This document shows positions 16,142-26,240 of a DNA stretch of 64,000 nt, one piece after another. Source of the stretch: JABAYQ01 sp049890095 (GTDB taxonomy: Bacteria; Bacteroidota; Bacteroidia; Flavobacteriales; UBA7312); the NCBI GenBank assembly GCA_049890095.1, contig JBMHCD010000010.1, positions 1 through 64,000 on the forward strand, written 5' to 3'. The position numbers and the translations under genes are program-made. Numbering within the stretch: position 1 is the first letter of the stretch; each line of letters starts with the position of its first letter. The notes under the pieces are model-generated. The model was not told where the DNA came from and did no database searches. It was given only the letters and a program-made list of their open reading frames with translations.

Positions 16142-17369
16142 GTTATTTTTTCTGTTCTTTTCCTATGGTGTTTTGGCTCAAAACATTTCTAATTCACCAT
16201 ATTCTAGGTTTGGTTTAGGAGATTTACAGTCTAATAGTTCTGCTGTATATTCGTCCATGGGAGGAGTTGGAATAGCTATAAATAATCCAAGATCTATTAA
16301 TTTAAAAAATCCTGCGTCTTATGCGTGGGTGTTTAAACAACAATTTACTTTAGAGGCAGGTTTGGCACATCAAACTAATTTGTTGTCAACAAACACAATT
16401 GATCAAATTACGAACGCTACAAAATTTAACTATCTAAAAATGGGCTTTCCTGTTACCAGATGGTGGGGTAGTAGCTTTGGTTTAATTCCATTTAGTGAAA
16501 AAGCGTATTCTTTTGAAGATTATAATGAAGTTGAAAATGTTCGATACACCTTTGAAGGAAATGGAGGTATAAGTAACTTTTATTTTGGAAACGGATTCCG
16601 ACCTCATAAAAATATTTCATTTGGAGTTAATTTCAACTATTTGTTTGGTAGTATTGTAACTAGTAGAAAAGCTGTTTTTGATGATTCTTCATATTTAAAT
16701 GCTAAAGCAGAAGAAGAAACTATTATTAACGGATTGCATTACGACTTTGGACTTTTACTTTTTAAAGACCTTAAAAGATGGAAAATAAATTTAGGTTTTA
16801 CCTTTGATAATGGTTCCACAATTGATGCAGAACAAAATTTGTTTACCCAAACATTCCGTGTTAATGGAACAGGTGAATTGTTGGAAGATACAGTGCAGTA
16901 TATCCGTTTAGACAAAGGAGAATTAGTTCTACCATCTTCTATGGGTTATGGCTTTTCTTTAGTAAATGACAAATGGCTTATAGCGGCTGATTTTCAAATA
17001 AAAAATTGGACCGAATATCAATTATTTGGTCAAAGCGATAATTTACAAAACAGTAGTATGCTATCTGTTGGTGCAGAATACATTCCCGATTCAAAAGCCA
17101 TAAACAACTATTTTAAAATGATCAGGTATAGAGTAGGTTTTTACAATGGGAAAAGCTATCTAAATTTACGACAGCAATCTATTGATAGATCTGCAGTTAC
17201 AATTGGAGTTGGTTTGCCACTTAAAAGAAGTAATACGTTGATTAATCTTTCTACAGAAATTGGTCAGAGTGGTACTACGGACAACAATTTAATAAAGCAA
17301 TCCTTCGTTAACTTTAAAATAGGATTTGTTTTAAGTGATGTTTGGTTCATTAAAAGAAAGTATGATTAA
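16125..17369 (+). CDS. Outer-membrane beta-barrel protein of the coaX cluster
   Basis: This 414-residue protein begins with a signal peptide (FFSYGVLAQ) followed by NSPYSRFGLGDL, a start typical of a flavobacterial outer-membrane barrel family usually left as hypothetical. The rest alternates short polar turns with aromatic strands, and the C-terminus is IKRKYD. It overlaps coaX by 17 bases and is followed after one base by the TPR gene, so it belongs to the same operon. It resembles FadL/PorV-like barrels in the N-terminal pattern only loosely; the transported substrate is unknown. Confidence 0.75.
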   Translation: MKQLFRLFFLFFSYGVLAQNISNSPYSRFGLGDLQSNSSAVYSSMGGVGIAINNPRSINLKNPASYAWVFKQQFTLEAGLAHQTNLLSTNTIDQITNATKFNYLKMGFPVTRWWGSSFGLIPFSEKAYSFEDYNEVENVRYTFEGNGGISNFYFGNGFRPHKNISFGVNFNYLFGSIVTSRKAVFDDSSYLNAKAEEETIINGLHYDFGLLLFKDLKRWKINLGFTFDNGSTIDAEQNLFTQTFRVNGTGELLEDTVQYIRLDKGELVLPSSMGYGFSLVNDKWLIAADFQIKNWTEYQLFGQSDNLQNSSMLSVGAEYIPDSKAINNYFKMIRYRVGFYNGKSYLNLRQQSIDRSAVTIGVGLPLKRSNTLINLSTEIGQSGTTDNNLIKQSFVNFKIGFVLSDVWFIKRKYD

Positions 17370-17370
17370 A

Positions 17371-18666
17371 ATGAAAAAAATAATAACAATAATCTTAAGT
17401 TTTTACTCTGTTGTTGTGTTTGCTTCTGCTGAAGGAAAATACGGAACAGACAGTATTCAGTGTCTAAATAATATATCTGTTTTTACTCAATTTATTAAGC
17501 AGAAAAACTATGCTGATGCATATTCTCCATGGAAATGGGCATATCAAAACTGTCCTAAATCTTCCAAAAGTATATACATAGATGGAGTTAAAATAATTAA
17601 GAACAAGATTAAAGAAAATAAAAGTAACTCTGAAGTTAAATCTGCATACGTGGATACCCTTTTTATGATTTATGATGATCGTTTGGCTAATTTTGGTCAA
17701 GAAGGTTATGTTAAAGGTATGAAAGGGTCAGATATGATGAGATACCGGTCTAGTATGTTAGATGAAGCTTATGATTTGTTGAGTACTTCTATTGCACTCC
17801 AAGAAAGAAAATCTAAAGCAAGTGCTTTGTACTACTACTTTAAGGCAGTTGTAAAAAAAGTAGATAAAGGTCAGCTAGAAAAATCGGATGTTTTGGAGGC
17901 ATATGCAATGGTAACAGATTATGTTGATTATAATATTGCAAATGCTAAATCAAAGAAATCTTATGTTCAGTCTCTAGAAAAAATTGAAAAAGCATTTGTT
18001 CCGTTTGCAACCTGTGAAGATTTAATAAGTTTATTTGATAGTAAGTATAATGAAACGCCAGACGATCTAAATTTGTTAAAACGAATTGCAAAAGTTTTAG
18101 ATTCTAAAGATTGTACAGATGCTCAAGTTTATTTCAATTCGGTTTCTAAATTACATGATGCCGAACCTACCGCATTTTCATCATACAATATGGGTAATCT
18201 AACTCTTAAAAAGGGCGATTCTAGGGCAGCAATCGCTTATTTTGATCAAGCAATATCATTAACAGAATCTGACCTGGATAAATCTAAATATCTTTTGGGA
18301 TTAGCTCAAGCAAATTCTAAATTAGGTAAAAATAGTAAAGCAAGAGATTTAGCTTATCAGTCGTCAAAGCTTAATCCTGATTGGGGTAAACCATATTTAT
18401 TGATTGGTGATTTTTATGTAAGATCCGCTTCAAATTGTGGTACTAATCCTTTTGAGGTGGGAATGGTTTATTCGGCAGCAATAGATAAGTTTAAAAAAGC
18501 TAAAAGTATAGACTCTTCTTTAAAAGAGGTTTGTAATAAAAAAATTGCAATTTACTCTGAATATTTTCCAACAACAGACGATGCGTTTTTTAATGGAGCA
18601 AAAGATGGAGATAGCTTTACTATTGGTTGCTGGATTAATGAAACAACTAAAGTTCGAATTAAATAG
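17371..18666 (+). CDS. Periplasmic tetratricopeptide-repeat protein
   Basis: The ATG at 17371 gives 431 residues with a clean signal peptide (IITIILSFYSVVVFASA). Earlier in-frame starts, at GTG 17335 and ATG 17362, would only lengthen it. TPR motifs are visible around residues 270-350 (YNMGNLTLKKGDSRAAIAYF and LGLAQANSKLGKNSKA), and the end carries GCWINETTKVR, a conserved tail of this flavobacterial family. TPR proteins bind other proteins. Its neighbours (barrel upstream, LptC downstream) suggest envelope biogenesis, with no direct evidence of a partner. Confidence 0.8.
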   Translation: MKKIITIILSFYSVVVFASAEGKYGTDSIQCLNNISVFTQFIKQKNYADAYSPWKWAYQNCPKSSKSIYIDGVKIIKNKIKENKSNSEVKSAYVDTLFMIYDDRLANFGQEGYVKGMKGSDMMRYRSSMLDEAYDLLSTSIALQERKSKASALYYYFKAVVKKVDKGQLEKSDVLEAYAMVTDYVDYNIANAKSKKSYVQSLEKIEKAFVPFATCEDLISLFDSKYNETPDDLNLLKRIAKVLDSKDCTDAQVYFNSVSKLHDAEPTAFSSYNMGNLTLKKGDSRAAIAYFDQAISLTESDLDKSKYLLGLAQANSKLGKNSKARDLAYQSSKLNPDWGKPYLLIGDFYVRSASNCGTNPFEVGMVYSAAIDKFKKAKSIDSSLKEVCNKKIAIYSEYFPTTDDAFFNGAKDGDSFTIGCWINETTKVRIK

Positions 18667-18707
18667 ATCTATTCGATAAAATATCAATAAAGTACACTTT
18701 TGTACTG

Positions 18708-19217
18708 TTGTTTTTTCTTTTTTCATGTTCTAATTCTATGGAAAAGGTTATGGAAATTTCCATAAAAAATGATCAAATTTATCCTTCTGAAACGATAGAA
18801 GATTGCGAAATTATTTATAGCGATTCAGCACAAGTAAGAGTAATTTTGAACGCACCTATTTTGAATCGATTTGTTTTAGAAGAACCTTTTCTAGAATTTG
18901 ATAAAGGTTTGAGAGTTCAGTTTTTTAACCAGTTTGGCAAAAAGGAATCTGAGCTTGTTTCGGACTACGGTAAAATTGATGAGAAAAATGATTTAATGGT
19001 CGTTAAGAATAATGTTGTTATTCGTAATATAAATGGAGATATTTTAGAAACGGATTTACTTAACTGGGATGAAAACAAACAAGAGATTTACACGGATGAT
19101 TTTGTTAAAATTACAACCAAAAGTGAGGTGATTTATGGTCAGGGATTTGTGTCAAATCAAAATTTTAGTAAATATACTATCAAAAATATTAAAGGAACTA
19201 TCCTCTTAGAAGATTAA
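18708..19217 (+). CDS. lptC: LPS export protein LptC (lipoprotein form); start codon uncertain
   Basis: LptC links the LptBFG inner-membrane pump to the LptA-like periplasmic bridge. The protein resembles Bacteroidota LptC: a lipobox FSC, then a beta-rich region with YSDSAQVRVILNAP, LEFDKGLRVQFFN and NGDILETDLLNWDENKQEIYTDDFV. The first canonical start is the TTG given here, which leaves only six residues before the lipid cysteine. The frame stays open upstream and encodes a good signal peptide (KYTFVLLFFLFSC) from an ATA codon at 18681, so translation probably begins there on a non-standard codon, or the sequence has an error. The last base pair of the stop overlaps the next ATG. Confidence 0.85.
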   Translation: MFFLFSCSNSMEKVMEISIKNDQIYPSETIEDCEIIYSDSAQVRVILNAPILNRFVLEEPFLEFDKGLRVQFFNQFGKKESELVSDYGKIDEKNDLMVVKNNVVIRNINGDILETDLLNWDENKQEIYTDDFVKITTKSEVIYGQGFVSNQNFSKYTIKNIKGTILLED

Positions 19218-20461
19218 TGGAAAACTACATCATTATATTACTTTCTTTAGTTCTTTCTGGTTTTTTTTCGGGTATGGAAATAGCATTTATTTCTGCTAAT
19301 AAACTTAAGCTAGAATTAGACTTAAAAACAGAAAATTTATTAGATAAATATTTGACCAATGTTTTTCATTCTCCTTCGAGATTTATTTCAACTATGTTGG
19401 TAGGTAATAATGTTGCCTTAGTGGTATATGGAATTTCTATGTCTGAGCTTTTGGAACCCTACTTGCTGAAAATATTTTCTTCTTCATTTTTATTGTTGCT
19501 TTCTCAAACAATTATTTCGACCATCATTATTTTAGTTACAGCCGAGTTTTTACCCAAAGTAATTTTTAGAATTCATGCCAATAGATTTCTTAAATTATTG
19601 GCCCTTCCTTTAATTTTCTTTTTCTACTTGCTTTATCCTTTAGTTTTGTTTTCTTTTTCTCTTTCTAAGGTTTTTATGACACTTATTGGTTTCAAGTTGA
19701 AAGAAGTTAGCCCGATGTACGGCAAAGTAGATATTGAAGATTATTTAAGTAATTATTCTGGAGATGAAAATTCTAATGAACAGGATGTTGAGGTTCAGAT
19801 TTTACAAAATGCTTTGGATTTTTCTAGTGTTAAAGTTAGAGAATGTATGATCCACAGAACTGAAATTGTAGCTATTGATAAGAATAAATCAATTGAAGAT
19901 TTAAAGAAGAAATTCATTACAACTAAACTGTCTAAAATTGTAATTTTTGATGAAAATATTGATAAAGTCATCGGTTATGTTCATTCCTATGATTTATTTA
20001 AAAACCCAAAAAACATTAAATCTATATTGTTGCCAATCCCTATAGTAACAGAAACAATGCTCGCCAACGAACTTTTAAAAATGTTCATCGAAAAAAGGAA
20101 GGCAATAACCATTGTAGTAGATGAGTTTGGAGGTACTTCTGGTATAGTAACAATTGAGGATGTAATGGAAGAAATTTTTGGTGAAATTGAAGATGAACAT
20201 GATATTGAGCAAGAAATTGAATATCAGTTGAGCGAAAATAAATTTGTTTTTTCAGCAAGGTTGGAAGTGGATTATTTAAATCAAAAGTATGGTTTTGATT
20301 TAAAGATTTCTGAGGAGTATGAAACTATTGCAGGTTATTTATTGACTCATTTAGAAGAAATACCCGAACAAGGAAAGGAGGTCAAAATAGAGCAATACAC
20401 CTTTACAATCGATAATGTTTCTGGCTCAAAAATCGATAAAATTATTATGGAAAAATCCTAA
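19217..20461 (+). CDS. CNNM/CBS-domain hemolysin-family transporter
   Basis: This 414-residue protein has the CNNM (DUF21) transmembrane domain in residues 1-190, beginning LVLSGFFSGMEIAF, then a pair of CBS domains (about 205-325, with ECMIHRTEIVAI and VDEFGGTSGIVTIEDVMEEIFGEI) and a C-terminal CorC/HlyC domain. The family moves or senses Mg2+ and other divalent cations; the hemolysin name is historical. GldE is a related protein, but this copy lies in the lptC-ppiD cluster and not next to gldD, so gldE is not claimed. Its ATG overlaps the lptC stop (TAATG). Confidence 0.88.
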   Translation: MENYIIILLSLVLSGFFSGMEIAFISANKLKLELDLKTENLLDKYLTNVFHSPSRFISTMLVGNNVALVVYGISMSELLEPYLLKIFSSSFLLLLSQTIISTIIILVTAEFLPKVIFRIHANRFLKLLALPLIFFFYLLYPLVLFSFSLSKVFMTLIGFKLKEVSPMYGKVDIEDYLSNYSGDENSNEQDVEVQILQNALDFSSVKVRECMIHRTEIVAIDKNKSIEDLKKKFITTKLSKIVIFDENIDKVIGYVHSYDLFKNPKNIKSILLPIPIVTETMLANELLKMFIEKRKAITIVVDEFGGTSGIVTIEDVMEEIFGEIEDEHDIEQEIEYQLSENKFVFSARLEVDYLNQKYGFDLKISEEYETIAGYLLTHLEEIPEQGKEVKIEQYTFTIDNVSGSKIDKIIMEKS

Positions 20462-20521
20462 TTGTCCTATTTTATAATTCATTGAACATTTGTATATTCG
20501 TCAGCTTGAAATAATTTAATT

Positions 20522-22573
20522 ATGGTATTAGAAAAAATAAGAAACCGATCAGGGTTATTAATGATTGTAATCGGTTTAGGTATGTTTGCTTTTTTGGCTG
20601 GAGATTTTTTTTCCTCTATGAATGGTGGTGCTTCAGGATCAAATGTTGTTGGTGAGGTAGGTGGAACAACTATTGATATACAAGAATTTAATAATAGAGT
20701 TGAAACTTCATTTAATAACCAAAGACAATCCAATCCTAATATAAATATTGATCAGGTCAGAAGTTCGGTTTGGAATCAAATCGTTAGAGACGAAATTTTT
20801 AATAAAGAATTTGAAAAGCTTGGTCTTGTTGTTGGTTCTGATGAAATTTTTGATATGATTCAGGGAGAAAATGTATATCCTACAATTCAACAAACTTTTA
20901 TTAATCCTGAAACTGGAGAATTTGACAGAGGAAGGTTGTTGCAATATTTGAAAGAAGACATTGATAACGATGAAACAGGAGACGCTCGTGCAAGATGGGC
21001 TCAGTTTGAGGAGGCAATTATTAAAGAACGTCTAACAAGTAAGTACAATTCTTTAATTGCAAAAACACTTTTTGTTTCAAATTGGGAATCGGAAATTAAT
21101 ACCAATTTTCTTAATGAAACTAGAAATGTGTCTTACATAAGTATTCCATTTAAAACAATTGCCGATAGTTTAGTAAAAGTATCCGACTCCGAACTTTTAG
21201 CATACATGAAGTCTAATTCTGATGATTATCAGCAAGAAGCTTCTAGAGATATAGAATATGTTGTGTTTGATGTTAATCCTTCTGCGGATGATAGAATAGC
21301 TGCACAAAATTGGATAAACGATATTAAAGAAGATTTTGCAAATACTAAGGACGAGCAGAATTTTGTGAATAAAAATTCAGATGCGCCATTGACTAATTTA
21401 ACCTTTGTTAAGAAAGATGCTTTAAATAAAGAAACTGAAAGTTTGTTTGATGCAGCAGTCGGAACAGTAATTGGACCTTTCGAACAAGGAAGAAATAAGT
21501 TTAGGTTAGCTAAGTTAGTTGAAACTCAAAACAGACCTGATTCGGTAAAAGCAAGACATATTCTACTATCTACTCCAGATGCTATGGAAAGAATTGACAG
21601 TATCAAAAATTTAATTGAAAACGGTGCTTCTTTTGTAAAATTAGCAAAAGATCTATCGGAAGATACTCAGTCTGCTTTAGATGGTGGTAATTTAGGTTGG
21701 TTTGCTGAAGGAAGAATGGTTGCAGAATTTAACGAAGTTTGTTTTTCAGCAAATAAAGGAGATTTAGAGACTGTTGTAACTCAGTTTGGAGTTCATCTTA
21801 TTGAAGTTGTTTCTAAAAGTAAATTGACAAAGAAAGTTAAAGTAGCACTATTAGATAGGGATGTATTACCTAGTAATCAGACCTATCAAACAGTATACAC
21901 TCAGGCTGGTAAGTTTGCTGCTGAAAATGATAATGATGAAGAATTTAACGAATCTTCAGTAAATCAAAATTTAACGAAAAGAATTGCTGATAATCTTACT
22001 TCTAATTCAACAGTAATTGCTGGTTTGCAAAATTCAAGACCTTTAATTAAATGGGCAAATGAAGCAAGTTTAGGAACTGTTTCTCAAGTTTTCGAATTTG
22101 ATAATAAGTTTGTAGTTGCTACATTGGTCAAAATAAGAAAAGAAGGTTTGCAAGATGTTGATGAAGTGAGAGCTCAGGTTGAAACAATTGTTAGAAATCA
22201 AAAGATAGGAGAGATGTTACTTGATCAATTATCCGAAGCGTCAGATTTACAAACTATTTCTACGGAATATGGAGTAGATGTAAATACAGTAAATGATATA
22301 TCTTTTTCTACAACTCAAGTTCCAGTTTTAGGTCAAGAACCATCTTTTGTTGGAGCTTGTTTTTCAGTTGATCAAGGACAAACAACCAAGCCTTTTTTAG
22401 GAAAAAGTTCTTTATTTGTGGTAAACGTTGATAAGGTGAATGAATCCATTGCTGAAAGTTTAGTTTCTCCAGAGTCTTTATTAAGTACACTAAGAAATAA
22501 AACTAACTTTCAGACTTATCAATCTCTTGAAGAATTAACTGATATTGAAGATAATAGATCTTTGTTTTACTAA
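20522..22573 (+). CDS. PpiD/SurA-type periplasmic peptidyl-prolyl isomerase
   Basis: This 683-residue membrane-anchored chaperone has one N-terminal transmembrane helix (LLMIVIGLGMFAFLAG, residues 12-27), a SurA-N-like helical domain up to about residue 250, and a parvulin domain at about 340-450 that starts VKARHILLST and contains DGGNLGWFAEGRM. It folds outer-membrane and exported proteins in the periplasm. Its size and single helix match PpiD. It ends the envelope cluster and is followed by a terminator. Confidence 0.9.
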   Translation: MVLEKIRNRSGLLMIVIGLGMFAFLAGDFFSSMNGGASGSNVVGEVGGTTIDIQEFNNRVETSFNNQRQSNPNINIDQVRSSVWNQIVRDEIFNKEFEKLGLVVGSDEIFDMIQGENVYPTIQQTFINPETGEFDRGRLLQYLKEDIDNDETGDARARWAQFEEAIIKERLTSKYNSLIAKTLFVSNWESEINTNFLNETRNVSYISIPFKTIADSLVKVSDSELLAYMKSNSDDYQQEASRDIEYVVFDVNPSADDRIAAQNWINDIKEDFANTKDEQNFVNKNSDAPLTNLTFVKKDALNKETESLFDAAVGTVIGPFEQGRNKFRLAKLVETQNRPDSVKARHILLSTPDAMERIDSIKNLIENGASFVKLAKDLSEDTQSALDGGNLGWFAEGRMVAEFNEVCFSANKGDLETVVTQFGVHLIEVVSKSKLTKKVKVALLDRDVLPSNQTYQTVYTQAGKFAAENDNDEEFNESSVNQNLTKRIADNLTSNSTVIAGLQNSRPLIKWANEASLGTVSQVFEFDNKFVVATLVKIRKEGLQDVDEVRAQVETIVRNQKIGEMLLDQLSEASDLQTISTEYGVDVNTVNDISFSTTQVPVLGQEPSFVGACFSVDQGQTTKPFLGKSSLFVVNVDKVNESIAESLVSPESLLSTLRNKTNFQTYQSLEELTDIEDNRSLFY

Positions 22574-22600
22574 AACAAGTTTTTTTAATTGATAAAGAAG

Positions 22601-22627
22601 AAGTCGACTATATGGTCGACTTTTTTT
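22601..22627 (+). terminator. Terminator after the ppiD-like gene
   Basis: AAGTCGAC (22601-22608) pairs with GTCGACTT (22615-22622) around the loop TATATG, followed by a T run. There is no T run on the minus strand, so it serves the plus-strand transcript. The convergent rodA ends 17 bases beyond. Confidence 0.82.
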
Positions 22628-22643
22628 GTGCTTTATTTTTACT

Positions 22644-23903
22644 TTATCTTAAAACTTGTAATCTGTATGAATCTAAATTTATAAATATAAATAGTAATAT
22701 AGTAAAAGCCCATAGCGAAGATCCGCCATAACTTATAAATGGTAAAGGAATTCCGATAACAGGTGCTAAACCAATAGTCATAGCCATGTTAATACTGATA
22801 TGAAAGAAAAAAATACCTGCGACTCCATATCCGTATAGTTTGCTAAAAACAGACCTTTGTCTTTCGGCAACATATATAATTCGAAGTAAAAAGGCTCCGT
22901 ATAAAACGATAAGTAAAAAACTACCAACAAACCCCCATTCTTCACCAATTGTACAAAAGATAAAGTCTGTGCTTTGTTCTGGAACAAAATTAAATTTAGT
23001 TTGTGTCCCTTTCAAAAATCCTTTGCCAGTTAACCCTCCTGATCCAATAGCTATTTTTGATTGATTTACATTATATCCTGCCCCTTGTGGGTCGCTTTCT
23101 TGCCCAAGCAAAACCATAATTCTTGTTACTTGATGAGGTTCCAATATCTTGTCAAAAACATAATCAATACTAGAAATAAAGCCAATGCTTAAAGCTAAAG
23201 CTAATGAAATAACAATTAGTTCTTTAATTCCTTTCTTTGAGATAAAGAAGAATAAAACTGAAATGATAACCAAAATGGAAATCAAAATGACTTTTGAAAT
23301 AATAATTGAAGCAATAAAAATAAGAGCTGCAACTATTGCAATTATTAAAATATTAGCAGGCAAACCAAACCTATAAAGTAAAATTATAAATGATCCATAA
23401 ACCAGTGCTGAACCTGTGTCATTTTGAAGAATGATAAATAAAACAGGAATTAAAATAAAAATACTAACTATTAATTTAGTTTTAAAATCACTCAATTTAA
23501 TATTTAAAGTACTTAAAAATTTAGCTAATACCAAGCAAGTTGATATTTTGGCAAACTCGGCTGGTTGAACACGGAAAAAGCCAAAGTCGAACCAAGATTT
23601 TGCGCCATTAATTTCTAAACCAAATAATAAAACACCAATTAATGCCAAAACGGTTAGAAAATATATGAGATAAGCAAAGCCTTCAAAAAATTTCCAATTG
23701 AAAAATAAAATTAAAATAGCAACAACAAAAGCAACCATAATCCAAATAAATTGCTTGCCGTATTTTTTACTAAAGTCTATTAACTCATAACCATCATTAT
23801 ATAATGCAGCATAAATACTAATCCAACCAATAAATGTAAGAGCGACATACATGCATACAAGCCACCAGTCTATATTATCAAAAATATTTCTTTTAATTCT
23901 CAT
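22644..23903 (-). CDS. rodA: Rod-shape SEDS glycosyltransferase RodA
   Basis: RodA polymerises peptidoglycan glycan strands with PBP2 in the elongasome. The 419-residue protein is a multi-pass SEDS protein with the family blocks RVQPAEFAKI (about 110-119), LILKNDTG-like ILQNDTGSALVYG, GSGGLTGKGFLKGTQTKFNFVPEQSTDFIF (about 280-310) and PFISYGGSS near the end. It is the last gene of the mre operon and its start overlaps the PBP2 gene by 11 bases. Confidence 0.95.
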   Translation of the reverse strand: MRIKRNIFDNIDWWLVCMYVALTFIGWISIYAALYNDGYELIDFSKKYGKQFIWIMVAFVVAILILFFNWKFFEGFAYLIYFLTVLALIGVLLFGLEINGAKSWFDFGFFRVQPAEFAKISTCLVLAKFLSTLNIKLSDFKTKLIVSIFILIPVLFIILQNDTGSALVYGSFIILLYRFGLPANILIIAIVAALIFIASIIISKVILISILVIISVLFFFISKKGIKELIVISLALALSIGFISSIDYVFDKILEPHQVTRIMVLLGQESDPQGAGYNVNQSKIAIGSGGLTGKGFLKGTQTKFNFVPEQSTDFIFCTIGEEWGFVGSFLLIVLYGAFLLRIIYVAERQRSVFSKLYGYGVAGIFFFHISINMAMTIGLAPVIGIPLPFISYGGSSLWAFTILLFIFINLDSYRLQVLR

Positions 23904-25725
23904 TATTGTAACTTATTACTCCTTGAAAAATTTGTTTTTCTAGTAATGGTCTTTTTATAGAGTCTGTAAGGTATTTTTCTATCATTAGACTTGCAATTGG
24001 CACGGCCCAAGTAGATCCCCAACCACCATTTTCAACATATACTGCTATTGCTATTTTTGGATTTTCTTTTGGTGCAAAAGCAATAAAAATGGAATGATCT
24101 TCTCCGTGTGGATTTTGCGCAGTACCTGTTTTTCCACATATTTCAATATTTTCTAATTTTGCAATATTTGATGTGCCAAGTTCTTTATTCTCCACAACTT
24201 CAAGCATGCCATCAATAACAGTATTGAAATGTTTTTTATCTATTGGAATGTTTCTTTTAACAAAGAATCGATTATCTAAACTATCATTTTCAATTGCTTT
24301 AATGATGTGAGGAGTATAATAATAACCTCTATTCGCTATTGCCGCTGTCATATTAGCCATTTGAATTGGGGTTGTTAGTAAAGCATCTTGCCCTATGGAC
24401 AACGAAAGATTTGTAAGTGCTTTCCATCTTTTTTTTCCATACATCCTATCATAATAGTTTACATCTGGAACGTGACCCTTTTGTCCTGTTGGTAAATCAT
24501 TGTTTAGCCAATTTCCTAATCCAAAACTCATCACGTAATTTCTCCACTTTTCGTAACCTATGTATGTATTAGGATATTTTTCTATGATACCTCTATAAAC
24601 GTTACAAAAATAGGCGTTGCATGAGTTAGCAATGGATTCAGTAAGATTTAATGGAGATCGGTGAGGATGACATTTCATTTTTCTTTTTTCTTCTCCATAA
24701 ACAAAGCCTTGGTCGCAAGAGAATTTACTTAAAGCCGAGATTGTATTTTCTTGTAATCCGATTAATGCATTTAAAAGCTTAAAAGTTGATCCAGGAGGAT
24801 ATTGTGCTAATGAGGCTCTATTAAAAAGAGGTTTTTGGATACTATCATTATATAGTTTTTTGTAGTTGTTTGTTCTTTTTCTTCCAACCAATTCATTAGG
24901 GTCAAAGTTAGGTGCTGAAACTAAACACAAAATTTCACCTGTAGAAGGTTCGAGAGCAACTATGGAACCACGTTTATTATTCATTAATTTTTCTCCGTAT
25001 TGTTGCAAAAATATATCGATAGTAGAGGTTAGGTTTTTGCCAGCAATGGAAGGTTTGTCGTGAATTCCATTTTGAAAACTTCCTTTAATGTTATTATGGA
25101 CGTCTTTAAGTTTTATTTTCAAACCTTTTTTTCCACGGATTTTTTCTTCATAAGCTTTTTCTATTCCACTAATTCCGATATAATCTCCTTCTTTATAATA
25201 GAGATCTTTTTTAATAGTTCTTTTACTTACTTCACCAACATAGCCCAGCAAATGACTTGCTGCATTTATAGGGTACTTTCTTAACGTTCTTGGACGTGCG
25301 TAGAAACCAGGCAAGAGATATAGTTGTTCTTGAAGTTTAGCATATGTTTCTACAGAAATTTGCTTCATAAAGATACTTGCTTTATAGGAAGAGTACTTTT
25401 GAGCTTTGGTTAATCGATTAATTAAATTAATAGTATCTATGCTTAAAAGATTACATAATAAAGCAGTATCCAGACTTGTGATTTGATTGGGAGTTACCAT
25501 AATATCATAAGCAGCTTCGTTGTAAACTATTAGCTCCTGATTTCTATCAAAAATTAAACCTCTTGAAGGGTAATCAATCTCTTTTCTGAGAACATTATTT
25601 TCAGAAGAAGTTTTGTAAGAATCGTCTATAACCTGAATAGTAAATAAGCGAACTAAAAAAATTAATAGTATGATTGAAAATAAACCTCCAATGATATACA
25701 ATCTATTATCAAAATTTTTATTCAT
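23893..25725 (-). CDS. mrdA: Penicillin-binding protein 2 (elongasome transpeptidase)
   Basis: PBP2 crosslinks peptidoglycan during cell elongation. The 610-residue protein has one N-terminal transmembrane helix, a dimerisation domain with RGLIFDRN and the transpeptidase domain with active-site PPGSTFK (SxxK), SNSCN (SxN) and CGKTGTAQ (KTG). The length fits the family. The ATG overlaps the mreD stop (ATGA) and its end overlaps rodA. Position with mreBCD and rodA supports the assignment. It is the likely target of mecillinam-class beta-lactams (family knowledge). Confidence 0.95.
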   Translation of the reverse strand: MNKNFDNRLYIIGGLFSIILLIFLVRLFTIQVIDDSYKTSSENNVLRKEIDYPSRGLIFDRNQELIVYNEAAYDIMVTPNQITSLDTALLCNLLSIDTINLINRLTKAQKYSSYKASIFMKQISVETYAKLQEQLYLLPGFYARPRTLRKYPINAASHLLGYVGEVSKRTIKKDLYYKEGDYIGISGIEKAYEEKIRGKKGLKIKLKDVHNNIKGSFQNGIHDKPSIAGKNLTSTIDIFLQQYGEKLMNNKRGSIVALEPSTGEILCLVSAPNFDPNELVGRKRTNNYKKLYNDSIQKPLFNRASLAQYPPGSTFKLLNALIGLQENTISALSKFSCDQGFVYGEEKRKMKCHPHRSPLNLTESIANSCNAYFCNVYRGIIEKYPNTYIGYEKWRNYVMSFGLGNWLNNDLPTGQKGHVPDVNYYDRMYGKKRWKALTNLSLSIGQDALLTTPIQMANMTAAIANRGYYYTPHIIKAIENDSLDNRFFVKRNIPIDKKHFNTVIDGMLEVVENKELGTSNIAKLENIEICGKTGTAQNPHGEDHSIFIAFAPKENPKIAIAVYVENGGWGSTWAVPIASLMIEKYLTDSIKRPLLEKQIFQGVISYNNEN

Positions 25726-26240
25726 TTCTTGTTGCTATTAATAAATACAAACTGAAAAAACATAATTATTAAAACGGTAAAGAAAGAACTTGCAATGGAC
25801 CTGCTCAGAATATGAAGAATATCAAATCTGAAAATTTCGATACTAAATAATACCAAGTGATGAACAATAGTTAAAATTGAACAATAAATTAACGATGTTT
25901 GAATACCAAACTCTTTAAATGATATTTCGGTTAATCCCTGATGTTTGTTTTTAATTTGAGGAATAAGAAATTGTAGAATATTTATTCTTAAATAGGCAAT
26001 TAGAACACAAGCAAAAGCATGAGTTCCCATGGAATTTTGAAACATGTCAATTGTTAATCCTAGAAAAAATGATAGAAGTAATAATTGATTTTTTTGGATA
26101 CTTATTGGCAATAGTAAAATGAAAATTATATAAGCATATGGATTAATATAACCCCAGAAAAAAATATTGTTAAGGATTAATACTTGTATGGACACAAATA
26201 AAAAGAAGCGAAAAATATGTTTGCCAAGAAGTTTATTCAT
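25722..26240 (-). CDS. mreD: Rod shape-determining membrane protein MreD
   Basis: MreD is a small inner-membrane protein of the elongasome. The ATG at 26240 gives 172 residues with about five hydrophobic helices and the family start MNKLLGKHIFRFFLF; a TTG at 26255 would add five residues but is less likely. It overlaps mreC by eight bases and PBP2 by four. MreD is poorly conserved, so the call leans on the operon position and hydrophobic profile. Confidence 0.88.
   Translation of the reverse strand: MNKLLGKHIFRFFLFVSIQVLILNNIFFWGYINPYAYIIFILLLPISIQKNQLLLLSFFLGLTIDMFQNSMGTHAFACVLIAYLRINILQFLIPQIKNKHQGLTEISFKEFGIQTSLIYCSILTIVHHLVLFSIEIFRFDILHILSRSIASSFFTVLIIMFFQFVFINSNKK

Noticed and set aside
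17335..17370. Earlier start for the TPR gene
   Set aside because: It would overlap the barrel gene end and spoil the signal peptide; ATG 17371 is better.
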